Positions 33,351 to 44,180 of a DNA stretch of 64,000 nucleotides are shown piece by piece. This DNA is from Cristatella mucedo (taxonomy: Eukaryota > Bryozoa > Phylactolaemata > Cristatellidae). The stretch is from positions 1,236,501 to 1,300,500 of the forward strand of contig WPIO01000092.1 of assembly GCA_009760855.2 (NCBI GenBank), read 5' to 3'. The notes beneath the pieces are model-generated. The model saw only the letters and a program-made list of their open reading frames with translations, made no database searches and was not told the origin of the DNA. The stretch's first letter is position 1. The number at the start of each line of letters is the position of its first letter. A program made the translations under genes and the position numbers.

Positions 33351-34640
33351 AATATTAATAATAATAATAATACAAACTAATACACTTGATAAAGCGCCAT
33401 CAGAGAACTCAATCTCTTTCCAGGCGCTTTAAATTTGCTGCAAAGGGAAACACGATTAAATGGTGAGTAATATCATGCTTCATAAACAACATTAATAACA
33501 TGGTTAGGGTAACATGCACAGGGTCAGCATGCAAATGTGCTTAGTGGCAGCATGCACAGTGTCAGCACGCATAAGCACGTGAAGGACGAATCACACGGAC
33601 CCGCTTAATGCTGTCCTAAATAGGTGTGTTTTAAAGTTCTTTTTAAATGTGGTCATGTCCGAGGATGTTGTGAGGCAAGTCGGAGGTGAGTCCTGGGCTT
33701 TAGGAGCATACAAACTAAATGCACGGTCTCCAAAGGATTTGAGGTTTGTACGAGGTATCGGTAAACAGTTAGTTTCCAAAAAGCAGCGGTACGATGCTTG
33801 TCCTGGTGTGGGAGTAGATCTGATAGGTAGGCTAGAGCCAAGGAATAAAGAGACCTGAAAAAGAGTGACAAAACCTTCTTGAAGTCGAACCGATGCTTAA
33901 CAGGTAGCCAGTGCAGGTCGGCGAGAAGTGGCGTGATGTGGCAACTGCGAGGCTTATGACAGACAAGCCTAGTTGCAGAGTTTTGCACCAGCTGTAAGCC
34001 CCTGATTGTGCATGCCGGTAGGCTAGCAAGCAGTGAGTTACAGAAGTTAAGACGAGATGTCACAAATGTATGAACCAACTTAGATGTGGTATCCTGTGGT
34101 ATCTAAACAAGCCAGAATTTTAGCAACGTTATATAGCTGAAAGTAGGCAGACTTGACTGTGGAGCTGATGTGGTCGTCTGACGAAAGGTCACTTTGGAAC
34201 ATGACACCTAGATTTCGAGCTGATTCAACGGGAGATATGCTGGCAGAGCCAATTTTGAGAGACAGCCTTTCCAATCTCTGAATCACACTGGGTTTGCCCA
34301 TAACCAGTATGTTAGTTTTATCATCGTTTAGTTTTAGAAAATTTGCTGCCATCCATGTGCGGATGTCATCAATGCATGCAGCAAGTACGTTGAGAGAATT
34401 TGGGGTGCTCGAAGGCTGGGAGGGATCAAAGCAAAGGTAAAACTGACTATCATCCGCATAGAAGTGAAAGCCTGGATTGTGCTTGGCAATCACATCGGCA
34501 ATCACAAGAGGGAGAGTAAAAACCGTGAAAAGAACCGGACCTGGCGCGGAGGCCTGCGGTACTCCATATTTCAGAGGCACCTCGGATGATCTTTGTCCAT
34601 TCATGTCAATACTCAGGAGTCTCCCACTGAAATAGGAACT
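33351..34640 (-). mobile_element. LINE-A copy, 1.3 kb
   Basis: (AAT)n tail, stem at 33380-33435, C-terminal domain with a frameshift near 33870, DDHISS region, then RT with FHFYADDSQFYLCF in a frame open from about 34640 to 34080. Truncated in the RT. Confidence 0.88.
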
Positions 34641-34654
34641 TACACAAGCTTTTA

Positions 34655-34975
34655 CTTGTGCAGGTCGTAGAATGAGGAACTCACTACCACAATTCTTATG
34701 CAACGACATCTTCTCTCCTGCTGCCAACTGTGGCACATCATTTCCAAGAGTCCTGAGCTGCAACTTCTACCATGCTACTCACCTAATCGACTGCCTTCCT
34801 GACTCAGCTATGTGTCACACTTGCAATTGCATGAGAAAAAGTCCCTCGTTACCATATGCACACTAAAATCAGTTTAGGCTTTGAGTTTGCTATGGAAACC
34901 TCTTCAACATAGCGCCCATTTCGTCCTTGTGGCTTGGTGGAGTTATGGACCGAGATACATAACATTACATAGTTG
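34655..34975 (+). mobile_element. LINE-B 3' end fragment
   Basis: Matches the C-terminal and 3' UTR part of the 36658 copy in reverse orientation (ACCACAATTCTTATGCAACG onward) and ends CATAACATTACAT, the family's (CATTA)n-like end. Confidence 0.7.
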
Positions 34976-35216
34976 CCACATGTACCATCGTCATTACCAG
35001 GTAGAAGCTGGAGCATGATCGCCAGCTCGAGTGACAGTGGCAGGCCATGGGTGAGCACAGCAAATAGACATGATACCCTTACACCAGCAAGTGTCCCACT
35101 CCTAAATACTGCTCATTCTAGCAAGCCTTACTGCTTCCCTTTCAAGATAAGCAGCTTTTGAATAAGTGCCAACCCAATAGCCAATACCGTCGTGGTATTT
35201 GCCAAGGAGAACTTGC

Positions 35217-35343
35217 CTCGTGCACGTTGCTTTTCTTCCCAAGGCAGCACCTTGAAGTCCAGCAGCCAAGTTTCCGCCCAGGCAAGAATGAAAGACACGA
35301 CGAGGATGCAGGCATCAATGGCGACCGATTGAACTGAACTCCA
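35217..35343 (-). CDS. STARD3-like: STARD3-like exon 5: last MENTAL helix
   Basis: Acceptor TTTGCTTCAG, phase 0. Encodes VAIDACILVVSFILAWAETW and LLDFKVLPWEE, a close match to the hallmark SF(I/V)LAW(I/L)ETWFLDFKVLPQE of MENTAL domains. 127 nt. The donor is CGAG|GCAAGT, a textbook GC-AG donor; no GT donor fits the phase. Confidence 0.93.
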
Positions 35344-35548
35344 CTGAAGCAAACGAGTAGGTTACTATCAGTGCAAGATTGACATCTCATTCATATCTCT
35401 ATCGACAGATCAACAAATCAAAACATGCGAAAGATGGACAAAGACAAGAGGGTTCTCTTCCTATGATCACCATCAAAACCTGGGCCACAAGATGCCTATG
35501 CAAGCAAGACTCGACAGTACAACCGCAACAGGATAAGCGGACCATTAC

Positions 35549-35614
35549 GAACTCCGAAATTGTTAACGTTATCAGCATGAAGTAGGCAAATGGAAATGAG
35601 ATCGATCGGCCTGT
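35549..35614 (-). CDS. STARD3-like: STARD3-like exon 4: third MENTAL helix
   Basis: Acceptor after TTTGCTTTTCTTTCCCGAG, phase 0; TGRSISFPFAYFMLITLTIS, strongly hydrophobic, in the place of the third MENTAL helix. Donor read as TTC|GTAATG, phase 0. 66 nt. Similarity is weak, so position and phase carry the call; the donor could instead be six bases further on. Confidence 0.65.
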
Positions 35615-35783
35615 CTCGGGAAAGAAAAGCAAATAGCGTGCCAGCTCAATTGGGGCATAGAAAAGTAGAGCACGAACCAACTTTACTTGACGAACTTAAG
35701 TTTCAGTATCAGGTTTAAGCATGTATCTGCAAGCACAAGTACAAGCACAGAGAATCGAAATAGGCAACATAGGCAATATATAT

Positions 35784-35790
35784 CCATAAG

Positions 35791-35841
<51 letters not shown>

Positions 35842-35848
35842 AGCTTAT

Positions 35849-35884
<36 letters not shown>

Positions 35885-35900
35885 ATAAGCAATATATACA
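35784..35900. repeat. (AT)n with embedded inverted repeat
   Basis: CCATAAGC at 35784-35791, its inverted copy GCTTATGG at 35843-35850, and a direct copy CCATAAGC at 35883-35890, all joined by (AT)n. The whole can fold into a long hairpin. Confidence 0.9.
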
Positions 35901-36142
35901 TATCGAAATAAGCACCATAGCCACACTCGACGAGTCATCAAAATCAGGCATGCACAATGCTGTTTGCATACAGAGTACAGTGCAACCTACAGTCATTTAA
36001 CATTAAGCTACACGGAGCCTGCTTACCTGATACAAAACAGCCTTTACCACAAGAAAGATACAAGTTGCAAACGTCGTAACCTTAAAAGGCAGAATCGATT
36101 TCAATATTAGGCATTTTTCTTCACCCAATAAATGAGGCACCA

Positions 36143-36481
36143 ATAATAATAAATTTGTCATAGCACCCACAGAGAACCCAATCTCTGTCTAGGCATTTCA
36201 CATTTGGTGCGAAGGAAGCATGATCGAATGATTAGTGGTAGCACCTCAATAGCAACAAGCGTAATATGGTAGGTGGCATGCGCAAGGTCAGCATGCAAGG
36301 TTGGTTCGTGGCAGCATGCAGTGTCAACACGCATAGGCACATTAAGGACGAATCCAGGGGACCCACTAAATGCTGACCTAACTAGGTGTTTTTAAGTTCC
36401 TTTAAATGTGGTCAAGTCAAGGGATGTTGTAATGCAAGTCGGGAGCGAGTTCCAGGCTTTGGGAGCATGACGAACTAAATA
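36143..36481 (-). mobile_element. LINE-A 3' fragment
   Basis: AAT-type tail, stem and 3' UTR, diverged; ends in the AFSSYAPKAW region where SINE-2 follows. Confidence 0.7.
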
Positions 36482-36489
36482 AATAAAAA

Positions 36490-36657
36490 TAAATCCTAGC
36501 TGATTTAACAGCCTCTTTGTGTATAGCGACAAAAGAGCCATTACGGCTATAACCACCGCTTGCAGTGGCGATAAAGGATCGTTCACCTCGGTAGAATCGA
36601 ACGCACGACCTCAGGACAGAGGTCGTGAAAGCAACCGCCTTACCTAGTGTGCCATGT
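36490..36657 (-). mobile_element. SINE-2 (tRNA-related), good copy
   Basis: CTAGCTGATTTAACAGCCTC tail on the + strand, body TTACGGCTATAACCACCGCT then TTGCAGTGGCGATAAAGGATC, head with CGACCTCAGGACAGAGGTCG and GGCGGTTGC on the - strand. Confidence 0.8.
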
Positions 36658-37857
36658 AATGTAATGCATCTCTGTCTGTAACTCCACAAAGTCATAAAGA
36701 CCATGTGGGTGCTACGCAGGAGAGTTTTGTATAAGCACTCACAGCCTAAGCGGCTTTCGGTACGCATTCGGTAGCCAACAGGCTTCGTCTCACGAAACAA
36801 ACAGAAAGTGGGAAGCATAGCAGACTCAGAAGAGCACTTGAGGTAGTGAGTAGCATGGAAGTAGCAGCTCAGACCCTCTGAAAAGGATGAGCAATAGTCG
36901 GCAGTAGGAGAGTAGCTGTCGTTGCATAAGAATTGTGGAAGCGAGTTCCACAGCCTAGGACCTGCAGAGGTAAAGCTTCTGTTGCCAACGGTCTTTAAGC
37001 GGAGGAATGGAACAGCTAATTTATTGTCCACACAGGACCTAAGGGAGCGAACAGGCTGAAACTGATGCAACAGTTCAGCTAGGTACGGAGGAGCAAAGCC
37101 GTGGCGGGACTTGTGGGTCAGCGTAAGAACTTTGCTCTGTATCCATTGCTCAACCGGCAACCATCCTAACTCTTTTAGCAAATGAGACACGTGCTCAAAC
37201 CGCTGGGACTTAAAGACTAGCTTTGCAGCCATATTGAAAGTCTGCTGCAGTGGCCTAATAGCTTTCTTTGGCAGCCCAGCCAAAAGGGAATTTCAATAAT
37301 CAAGCCCAGACAGAACTAAGGAGCTAGTTAAATTTGTATACAAGCAACTATGGGAGACAGCTCCTAATCTTGGATAGATATCTGGACTGATGGCTAGCAG
37401 TAGAAGCAGTCTTCTGAATGAAGCTCTTAAAATTGAAGCAGCTGTCGAAAACGACACCTAAATTTCGAGCATGTGGTGATGGTCACACAATAGCATCACC
37501 TATTAGAACAGCAAAGCCTTTAAATCCAGCCACACGCTTAGGGTGTCCTATGAGCAGCAGTTCGGTTTTATCATCATTTAATATCAGGAAGTTTTCCGAC
37601 ATCCAGGATCGAATATCGGCAAGGCAAGCATTCAGTTTCTCAGTTGCTGCAGCAGATTCCGACGGTTTAAATGACAAATACAACTGAGTATCGTCAGCAT
37701 AGAAGTGATATCCTATTCGATGGGCTTTAATCACTTTTCCCAGAGGTTGTCTATAAATGGAGAACAGCAAGGGACCGAGTACAGACCCTTGAGGGACACC
37801 ACGGGTGACCTTTCTTGTGTGTGAGACCTGACCCCCACACGACACATCATGGCTCAC
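36658..37857 (-). mobile_element. LINE-B, 1.2-kb copy with YADD reverse transcriptase
   Basis: Frame 37857-37483 contains [32 protein letters not shown] and [13 protein letters not shown]; the C-terminal part follows at 37283-36417 (LPKKAIRPLQQ, LLKELGWLPVEQW, AGPRLWNSLPQFL) after a frame break near 37300-37480. 3' end ATGTAATGTAATGCATC on the + strand, that is a (CATTA)n-like tail. Best LINE-B copy here. Confidence 0.88.
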
Positions 37858-38135
37858 CTAAATGCACGGTCTCCAAAGGATTTGATGTTTGCACGAGGTA
37901 TTGGTAAACTGTAGGATTCCGAAAAGCGAGTGGTACGATGCTTGGCCTGGTGGAGGAGTATATCTGAGAGATAGGCTGGAGCCAAAGACTGAATGAGATG
38001 TGCATGTGGTCACATAAGCAGACTTTGGTAATAATAGGGACAGCATGCAGTTGTAGGAGAAACCTTGGTTGAGTTTGTGACCCCTGATGTGAGTAGGGCC
38101 ATGCACATGAAGGGCAAGAGAACACCTAAGTTAAA
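37858..38135 (-). mobile_element. LINE-A internally deleted fragment: C-terminus joined to endonuclease
   Basis: 37858-37995 is the C-terminal domain (AKHRTTRFS region); it runs into an endonuclease segment (HGPTHIRGHKLNQGFS) at about 38000-38120 in the same orientation, so the RT is missing. Confidence 0.7.
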
Positions 38136-38634
38136 AAAAAACTTGTTCGTGGATGTGTGAGTGCAAGGTTTGGTGTCCAGAAAACAGCTTTCTCAAAGTA
38201 TCTCTGATGTCACTCTCAATTCAAAGACTGCATTTCTTCACTACACGTGCAGCTACTGCAGCTTCACCAGCAGAAGCTCATCATCAGGTGCTTCTCCGGT
38301 TTGAGCGCCCCCCCCCCTTGCAGACCAATAGAGCAGACGATGTCCTGTTCTACTGGCTCTGTGCATTGAGATTATTTCTGTCATACAGTTTCTCTTTCTC
38401 ACTCTTTCGGTGCCCGCAGGCAACATCTTTAGAGGGCAGGACTGCTGTCGTTGTTCGTGAATAGCTTGGCTTCGAAACCCATATAATCTGACACACGTCT
38501 TCAATTAAATCAGTCCCTACCAGATTCCACAGATGATCGTACCTCTTTCAAGTCGCAGTGATTTACCGAACTCCATTCCGGCAGCCCAACCTCACTTACA
38601 GATGCCATTTGTGGTTCCCTCGCATAATTTTTCT

Positions 38635-38800
38635 TCTTCGATAAGGACATTGTTAATTGTTGGATATTTTAACATTCGTGCTTATGACACTAGCAACTGC
38701 CACGAGTGAACACTGTCTACTCAGCAAATCACCTTGGTAACGTTCTAGATCAAATATGGCTTCCAATACAGTAGAGAAAAATCTCCTGTTTAACACCCTC
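38635..38800 (+). mobile_element. Degenerate LINE endonuclease fragment
   Basis: TTGTTAATTGTTGGATATTT then TAACATTCGTGCTTATGAC reads LLIVGYFNIRAYD, and later LGNVLDQIW: the GDFN and GHTLDQI signatures in decayed form. Confidence 0.45.
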
Positions 38801-38939
38801 TTAGTCGTCGTGGCTATGTAGTTACAAATGAAGAAAAGTACGTTTTCACAGCTAAGTTGTAAGAGTTGTCCTAATTGGGATACACAGTGGCAGCTGCAAT
38901 AGCTGTAAACACGGATATACACTCAGGCGAAAGAAATAC

Positions 38940-39420
38940 TAACAAAATGCAAGGCTGCCACAAGCTGTGGCTGTAAATTTGTTCGGGTACTAAGAGACTT
39001 TTCAACGATGCTAGGCATACAAAAGTTATGCAGAGCATAGAAAAATATTATTGGTAGCCAAAAAAAACCAAAGAAATATGTTTCTGGCATGTGTGCGCTT
39101 TGGTATGACGTCGTCCAACCTTTAGGTTCTTTATGACCTCCCTGGTCCATGGCCTGGTCCATGGCCTGGTCCATAGCCTGGTCCATGGCCGGACTTAGAG
39201 ACCACAAGATTCTACATTGACTCGTCTGCTGTAGCACATTCCACTGAGCACAAGAGTTTTACTGAAAAGGTCGTCTACTGGTAAAGGCCAAACATTCTGC
39301 CTTAGCCGCCTGTCGATATTGCCTCGCAGTCGTTCTATGGCGTCCAAATGAATCGAGTGGCTGGACCACTGCATCAGCACCAAACAAGAGATTTTTCAAA
39401 AAGTACTCTATCAAAGTTAT
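38940..39420 (+). repeat. Dispersed repeat Rep-R, copy 2
   Basis: Same order of blocks as 20960-21300, extended on the right by CTGGTAAAGGCCAAACATTC, also seen in copy 3 (50870-51070). Contains a local 12-bp tandem expansion at 39141-39189. Confidence 0.6.
39141..39189. repeat. 12-bp tandem repeat, about 4 copies
   Basis: Unit CCTGGTCCATGG, itself nearly palindromic, with one substituted copy. Confidence 0.9.
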
Positions 39421-39879
39421 TGTCGGTCAAGCAAGTTGGATTGCAAAGCTAAACTGATCTGCTTGGGGGGTCATTACACTTGGCTGCAAGATAAAAAACC
39501 TGTGCAAACTCCCAGGTCAGTGAAGTACATTTTGACGAACGAACGAATTTACAGCCACAGCAACCATAGCAACCAGCAACCACGGCAGCCATACTGGAAG
39601 GATTTTTTGCGACTGTGCATGTACATGCAATGCACGTATATGTAAGAACGGATCGAAAGAGTGGCAGAAGTAAGTAGTTACGCCCAGAATGCGAGGGAGA
39701 TCTGCATCGATATATAAATAAACCATACGCCCCATATGTAAATAAACCATGGTTACGCCCAATATGTAAACAAACCATGGCTACACCCCATGGTCCTCGT
39801 GTTCCGGACGGGTTGTGCAGAAAGCCATAAAGCCAGAAGTGGGTGACAGCACGACAAAGACCTGGTAATGCACACTCAC

Positions 39880-39957
39880 CGCTACAGCCCATGGCCTCTG
39901 TGACATGAACAGTGCATAACTTGAAATCAGCACCAAGAATCTTCCAGCAGAAACTAG
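39880..39957 (-). CDS. STARD3-like: STARD3-like exon 3: second MENTAL helix
   Basis: Acceptor TTTTTTTTTTCGTTTGCAG, donor GTGAGT. LVSAGRFLVLISSYALFMSQ then RPWAVA, matching FRF..L(L/I)(L/G)YAV.....HWW(A/V)IA of MENTAL proteins. 78 nt, phase 0 at both ends. Confidence 0.87.
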
Positions 39958-40034
39958 CTGCAAACGAAAAAAAAAATTTAAAAATTATAAACAAACCTGC
40001 GAAGGGTAATGCAGCATGTAAACAAGTACATGAG

Positions 40035-40105
40035 GAATAATGATAAAGCGCCCTCTGAGAACTCAATCTCTTTCTAGGCGCTTTACATTTGCTGCAAAGG
40101 GATAT
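40035..40105 (-). mobile_element. LINE-A tail-only copy
   Basis: Only the stem region and the start of the 3' UTR (GATAAAGCGCCCTCTGAGAA to TTTGCTGCAAAGGG). Confidence 0.7.
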
Positions 40106-40319
40106 ATACAGAAATGGCAAGAGCACGCACGTCCGCATATATATACACACAGGAAAGAAGTGATGTTCTTGTACTCTAGCCCCTGACTTTGGAGTGTGGG
40201 TTCAACCCGCAAAGATAGTGCGACATATTCTCTTTCTAATACTTCAATATCCGCATGGGCAATTTAGACCTGCATAAACTCGGCGGACAGCTATGCCACA
40301 CATATAATGTAAATGTTAC

Positions 40320-40410
40320 ATATTGCGTCTGTAAATCTACAAAGCCACATGGACTAAGTGAGAGATTTTTCTATAGCGCATTCACAGCCTAAGAGGCTTT
40401 CTGTGAGCAT
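40320..40410 (-). mobile_element. LINE-B 3' UTR fragment
   Basis: TCTACAAAGCCACATGGACT and GCATTCACAGCCTAAGAGGC match the 3' UTR of LINE-B at 36690-36760. Confidence 0.5.
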
Positions 40411-40731
40411 AAAAATATACACATACACACACATATACTAGTACTGACGCACACATACAGAAGTGTTGGATATGTTTGCTGGTCATTCCTACATATGTCA
40501 CTTTTCATCTATAGTAAAGCTGATTACTTAACACGAGTCTCCTACTGTTCAGACCCTGGAGCCAGATATTACAGAAACCATGCAAGACTCAAGAATGCAT
40601 TGCAGAATTCTTTCGCGTGTCATGGAAAAGCACTTGTGCACTGCTAAGATACTGAATAGTGCAGAGGCAGAAAAAAGCACGACTTCAAGAGTACTTCATG
40701 TCGAAGATGCTGCAAGCATTCTGGTTTATGC

Positions 40732-40770
40732 ATGAAGATCATACCACGGGTATGAAGATCATACCACGGT
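40732..40770. repeat. 20-bp tandem duplication
   Basis: ATGAAGATCATACCACGG(G) twice in a row. Confidence 0.85.
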
Positions 40771-41247
40771 ATTATCGGCCCACCAACCTATGGAGTTCAC
40801 AAGATATTCCACGAGATATGAGCCGGCTGGAGCACATTTACGAACTAAGAGCAGCAGCTCTATACACAGAACTTAGTAGCACTGTTAAAAAAGGATTGGA
40901 GTATACCAACCAGCCATCCCTGATCCCAAATCCGTTACAATAGCAGGAACACTGCCACTGCAATGCGACTGATCATAGATCTGGGGGTAGGAAGGCTCTC
41001 ACTGAGAGCAACTGAACTTCTTGATCATCAACATGGGCTTTAAAAATGGCAAGGGACAAACTGTGGTCAGCATTTGACAAATATTGACTTGATATTGACA
41101 ACAGCATTGGCTGATTAACCAGTCAACTTGTCAATCACGGTAAAGCAACAAAAAACACAAACACTGCACACTGTAAACAGTCCACGGGTAAGCACGTATT
41201 GATAATAATAGAACAAATAACAATACAATAAACTTGCGAGAAGTCGA

Positions 41248-41281
41248 GCTCGGTTGGCCCAGTGATAAATAGTGCTCGCCC
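41248..41281 (+). mobile_element. SINE-1 5' head fragment
   Basis: GTTGGCCCAGTGATAAATAG then TGCTCGCCCCGACCAA is the A-box half of SINE-1, cut off where a LINE-A begins. Confidence 0.65.
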
Positions 41282-41484
41282 CGACCAATATCACTGTTGC
41301 CACAAACCACACTTGCATTCTGACCCTGTGCCTGTCACCTACAACCATGTTATTCATGTTTTTATCAAGCATAATACCACTCACCATTCTATCGCGTTTC
41401 CTTTGCAGCAAATGTAAAGAGCCTAGAAAGAGATTGAGTTACTTGACTGCGCTTTATCAAGTATATTATTATTATTACTATTAT
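41282..41484 (+). mobile_element. LINE-A 3' UTR copy between two SINE-1 parts
   Basis: Starts near CACTGTTGCCACAAACCACA (3' UTR) and continues to AAAGAGCCTAGAAAGAGATT, GCGCTTTATCAAGT and (ATT)n. Confidence 0.8.
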
Positions 41485-41592
41485 AAGGTCAAGGTGAATG
41501 TATTTGAAGACTAAGGTCATGGGCTCGAGCCCCATGGCATATGTGAAGCGCCTGAGTAGAGGTTACGTTCCCTTAGGGCGCTACAAAAATAA
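41485..41592 (+). mobile_element. SINE-1 3' part, variant head
   Basis: GGTCAAGGTGAATGTATTTG precedes the usual GTCATGGGCTCGAGCCCCAT B-box and tail. The same variant segment is in the copy at 44603-44730, so this is probably a second SINE-1 subfamily and not the rest of the fragment at 41248. Confidence 0.65.
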
Positions 41593-41927
41593 CTTATATT
41601 TACTAATAGAAGTTCAGCAGAAAATATAATTACTCAAAGAAAGCAAGTAAACTTCAACAAGTCACCTGGTAGAGTCTAAATTCCCTACCAATCAGCAACA
41701 TGCAAAGTAGTCACACACAGCGTAGTCACACAGCGGCAAGACTGCCGAGCAGCGGACCAGGCGATTGGCCTGCTAGCATGCTGGCTGATATGAGAGAGCT
41801 TTGCTCAGCCTGCTGAGCGCAGCTTTAGACACGGCTAGAAAGACGAGTAGATACTACCAGTTGACTGACACACTGGCATTACAAAGCGAGGCTATGACAG
41901 GGATGAATAAGTGTGCAGCCTACCTAC

Positions 41928-41999
41928 CATGGTATCGAAGAGCGACGACCTGAAGTCGAAGTCACTTGCCGTAACATCTAATGTATTGTTGCTGGTAAG
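41928..41999 (-). CDS. STARD3-like: STARD3-like exon 2: MENTAL loop 1
   Basis: Acceptor TTTTTCTTGCAG, donor GTAGGT. LTSNNTLDVTASDFDFRSSL then FDTM; the end resembles YNFKTSFFDIF of human STARD3 between helices 1 and 2. NNT is a possible N-glycosylation site, though the lumenal side is an inference. 72 nt, phase 0 at both ends. Confidence 0.8.
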
Positions 42000-42224
42000 C
42001 TGCAAGAAAAATAAAAAGAATCGAATATTCTCTTGGCCACGCCCAATGCACAGCCATTTAACCCTCGAAATCCAGCAACACAAGGAAAAAAGTCGCACAA
42101 ATTTTTAAGATTGTATTCGATCTTGATACGTATAAAACTTGTGCACTGACATGTGCTTCAAGCAGGACCCGTTGATCGTACGGCATAGATAGAAAAGCAA
42201 GCAGACAGGGATGGGAGTAAAATA

Positions 42225-42295
42225 ATATTAATATTATCAGCGCCACGAGAGAATTAAATCTTTGTCTAGACACTTTGCACGGGCAGAACATGGAG
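42225..42295 (-). mobile_element. LINE-A or SINE-1 tail relic
   Basis: AATATTAATATTATCAGCGC, GAGAGAATTAAATCTTTGTC and TAGACACTTTGCA keep the tail layout but are diverged. Confidence 0.4.
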
Positions 42296-42454
42296 CATAC
42301 CAGCAGCTTACTAACGTACACACGGAAGCAGCCAAGCAAGTTGCAGCAAACAAATCTGGACGAAGAGCAAGCTCCCGTGTGACTGGTTGCCATGCTTGCA
42401 ACAAATGAAACACTTCGACTAGACCAACATCGGACCCTCACATATTTTTTTTTT

Positions 42455-42758
42455 TTAATTAAAGCAAGAATTTAAAAACACACCTATTTAGGACAGCATT
42501 TAGTGGGTCCCTGTGATTCGTCCTACATGTGCTTATGCGTGCTGACACTGGGCATGCTGCCACTAACCACATTTACATGCTGACCCTGTGCAGGTCACCC
42601 TTTTCCATGTTATTCATTTTGTTTGTTTATCAAGCATGATTTTACTCATCATTTAATTCCATTTCCCTTTGCAGCAAATGCAAAGCGCCTAGAGAGAGAT
42701 AAAGTTCTCTGAGGGCATTTTATCAAGTGCATTATTATTATCATTATTATTATTAAGC
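42455..42758 (+). mobile_element. LINE-A 3' UTR copy
   Basis: Starts in the last coding codons (AAGAATTTAAAAACACACCT, TTTAGGACAGCATTTAGTGG) and runs through 3' UTR and stem to (ATT)n. Confidence 0.85.
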
Positions 42759-43096
42759 TCTGGCGAGAAACTGTTAGACCAAAACTGCAGCTTTTTAGAA
42801 AAAAAACAGGTGCGCTCAAACTGTACCCTAATGAACAGATCGGGTCAAGCATGCATGGGTTCCGTGACCTGGCTGGCATTTGTAGTTGGTGCCACCGATG
42901 GCTGGTCAATGCATTAAGGAAAAACGATTGAGCCAAGCTAATTATTTTATACTAGCATGCACAACAGTAGTATGCTAGGGCATAAAAGGTCAACTTGCAA
43001 GGACAGAGCGATTCATCAGACGAAGTGATTGCTGGGGAGGCACACTTTAAGTGGTGTTACTGGTCAATTATTTCAAATAAATAAAATAGATAAATA

Positions 43097-43232
43097 TAAT
43101 TCATTTGCATAGCGTCCCAAGAGAACTTAACCTCTTCAGGCGCTTCACATTTGCCACGGGGCTCGAGCCCACGACCTCAGCCAGACCTCGGTCGGAGCAA
43201 GCACCTTAACCGCTGGATCAAACCAGCAGATG
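43097..43232 (-). mobile_element. SINE-1 (tRNA-derived), copy f
   Basis: Clear tail, B-box GGGCTCGAGCCCC and head CTGGTTTGATCCAGCGGTTA on the - strand. Confidence 0.8.
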
Positions 43233-43654
43233 TAAGGCCAATATACCAGCAATCTCCACCGGCTTCGGCTAGAATGGCAGCTCGTGGCCTCCAGGAGCCT
43301 TGTGGGCAGATGCTTTCAGTCTTTGCACTTTGAGCATACGCCAAAGAGCTGACATACCTACAATTACTTTGTGGTGGGGGCCAGCGCCTAGCCTACACAT
43401 GCTTGCACCAAGACAAGTGAACATTTCCTCGAGGATAAAAATACAAAGCACCAGAAGCCAGTGGCAGGAGCGACGCCGGCAGCCGGCGATGCACCATCGG
43501 TGATGCTGCTGCTACTTTTGCAAGCATTCGTTCAAAATGGCTGCATCCGTGAGACCGAGAGATGGACGCAGCTAAAGCAGCCGCAAAATCGAGGCGATCG
43601 ATCGACTCGAGAGTGGTACCAGTGATATAAAAAAAAACATAAGAGCTTCGGCAC

Positions 43655-43835
43655 CTTAGTCAAATGAGCTCAGGGGTAATGCTTGCACTAGATCGCCTAC
43701 GTTGTGTGGGTTCGAGTCCTGAACAAAACCATTCCTCATTGCCAGCTTGAGCAAGTGGACGAAGTGGCACCTACGGCTCTTCTGCCGCTGTGTATAGGTT
43801 AATGAGGCTGTTCAATCTTTTGTTGAATCTACTTT
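43655..43835 (+). mobile_element. SINE-2-like element, diverged
   Basis: tRNA-like head GAGCTCAGGGGTAATGCTTG with B-box GGGTTCGAGTCC, then TACGGCTCTTCTGCCGCTGT and GAGGCTGTTCAATC. The B-box is the closest to consensus in the window. Confidence 0.6.
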
Positions 43836-44107
43836 ACTGTTACTACTCTTTCACCGTCAAGTCCACAGCCTATTTGTCTTTAGCAATCGTAATGTGCCTC
43901 TAAGGCCTTCTCGCGGTGTCTTGGTGTTCAATAAAATGCACTGCCTCTCTTGCCGGCCTGATTTCAATTGTAACCGAACCACAAACTGCTGCCAGTTAAT
44001 CTTGATCTAAGTGAAGTGATTGAATCTTTTCAATCTCTTCCATTTCTGCTCTTTGCTAGTTGAAGTGAGCCTGATCGTTTAAGTCATGCACTATCCAATA
44101 TATTAAT

Positions 44108-44180
44108 AACAATTATATATAAGACTTTTGTATAACACCCTAAAAGAACCGAATGTATAACCAGGTGCTTTACAGCTCCC
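44108..44180 (-). mobile_element. SINE-1/LINE tail relic
   Basis: AAGACTTTTGTATAACACCC, TAAAAGAACC and CAGGTGCTTTACAG show the shared tail; head not seen. Confidence 0.4.
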
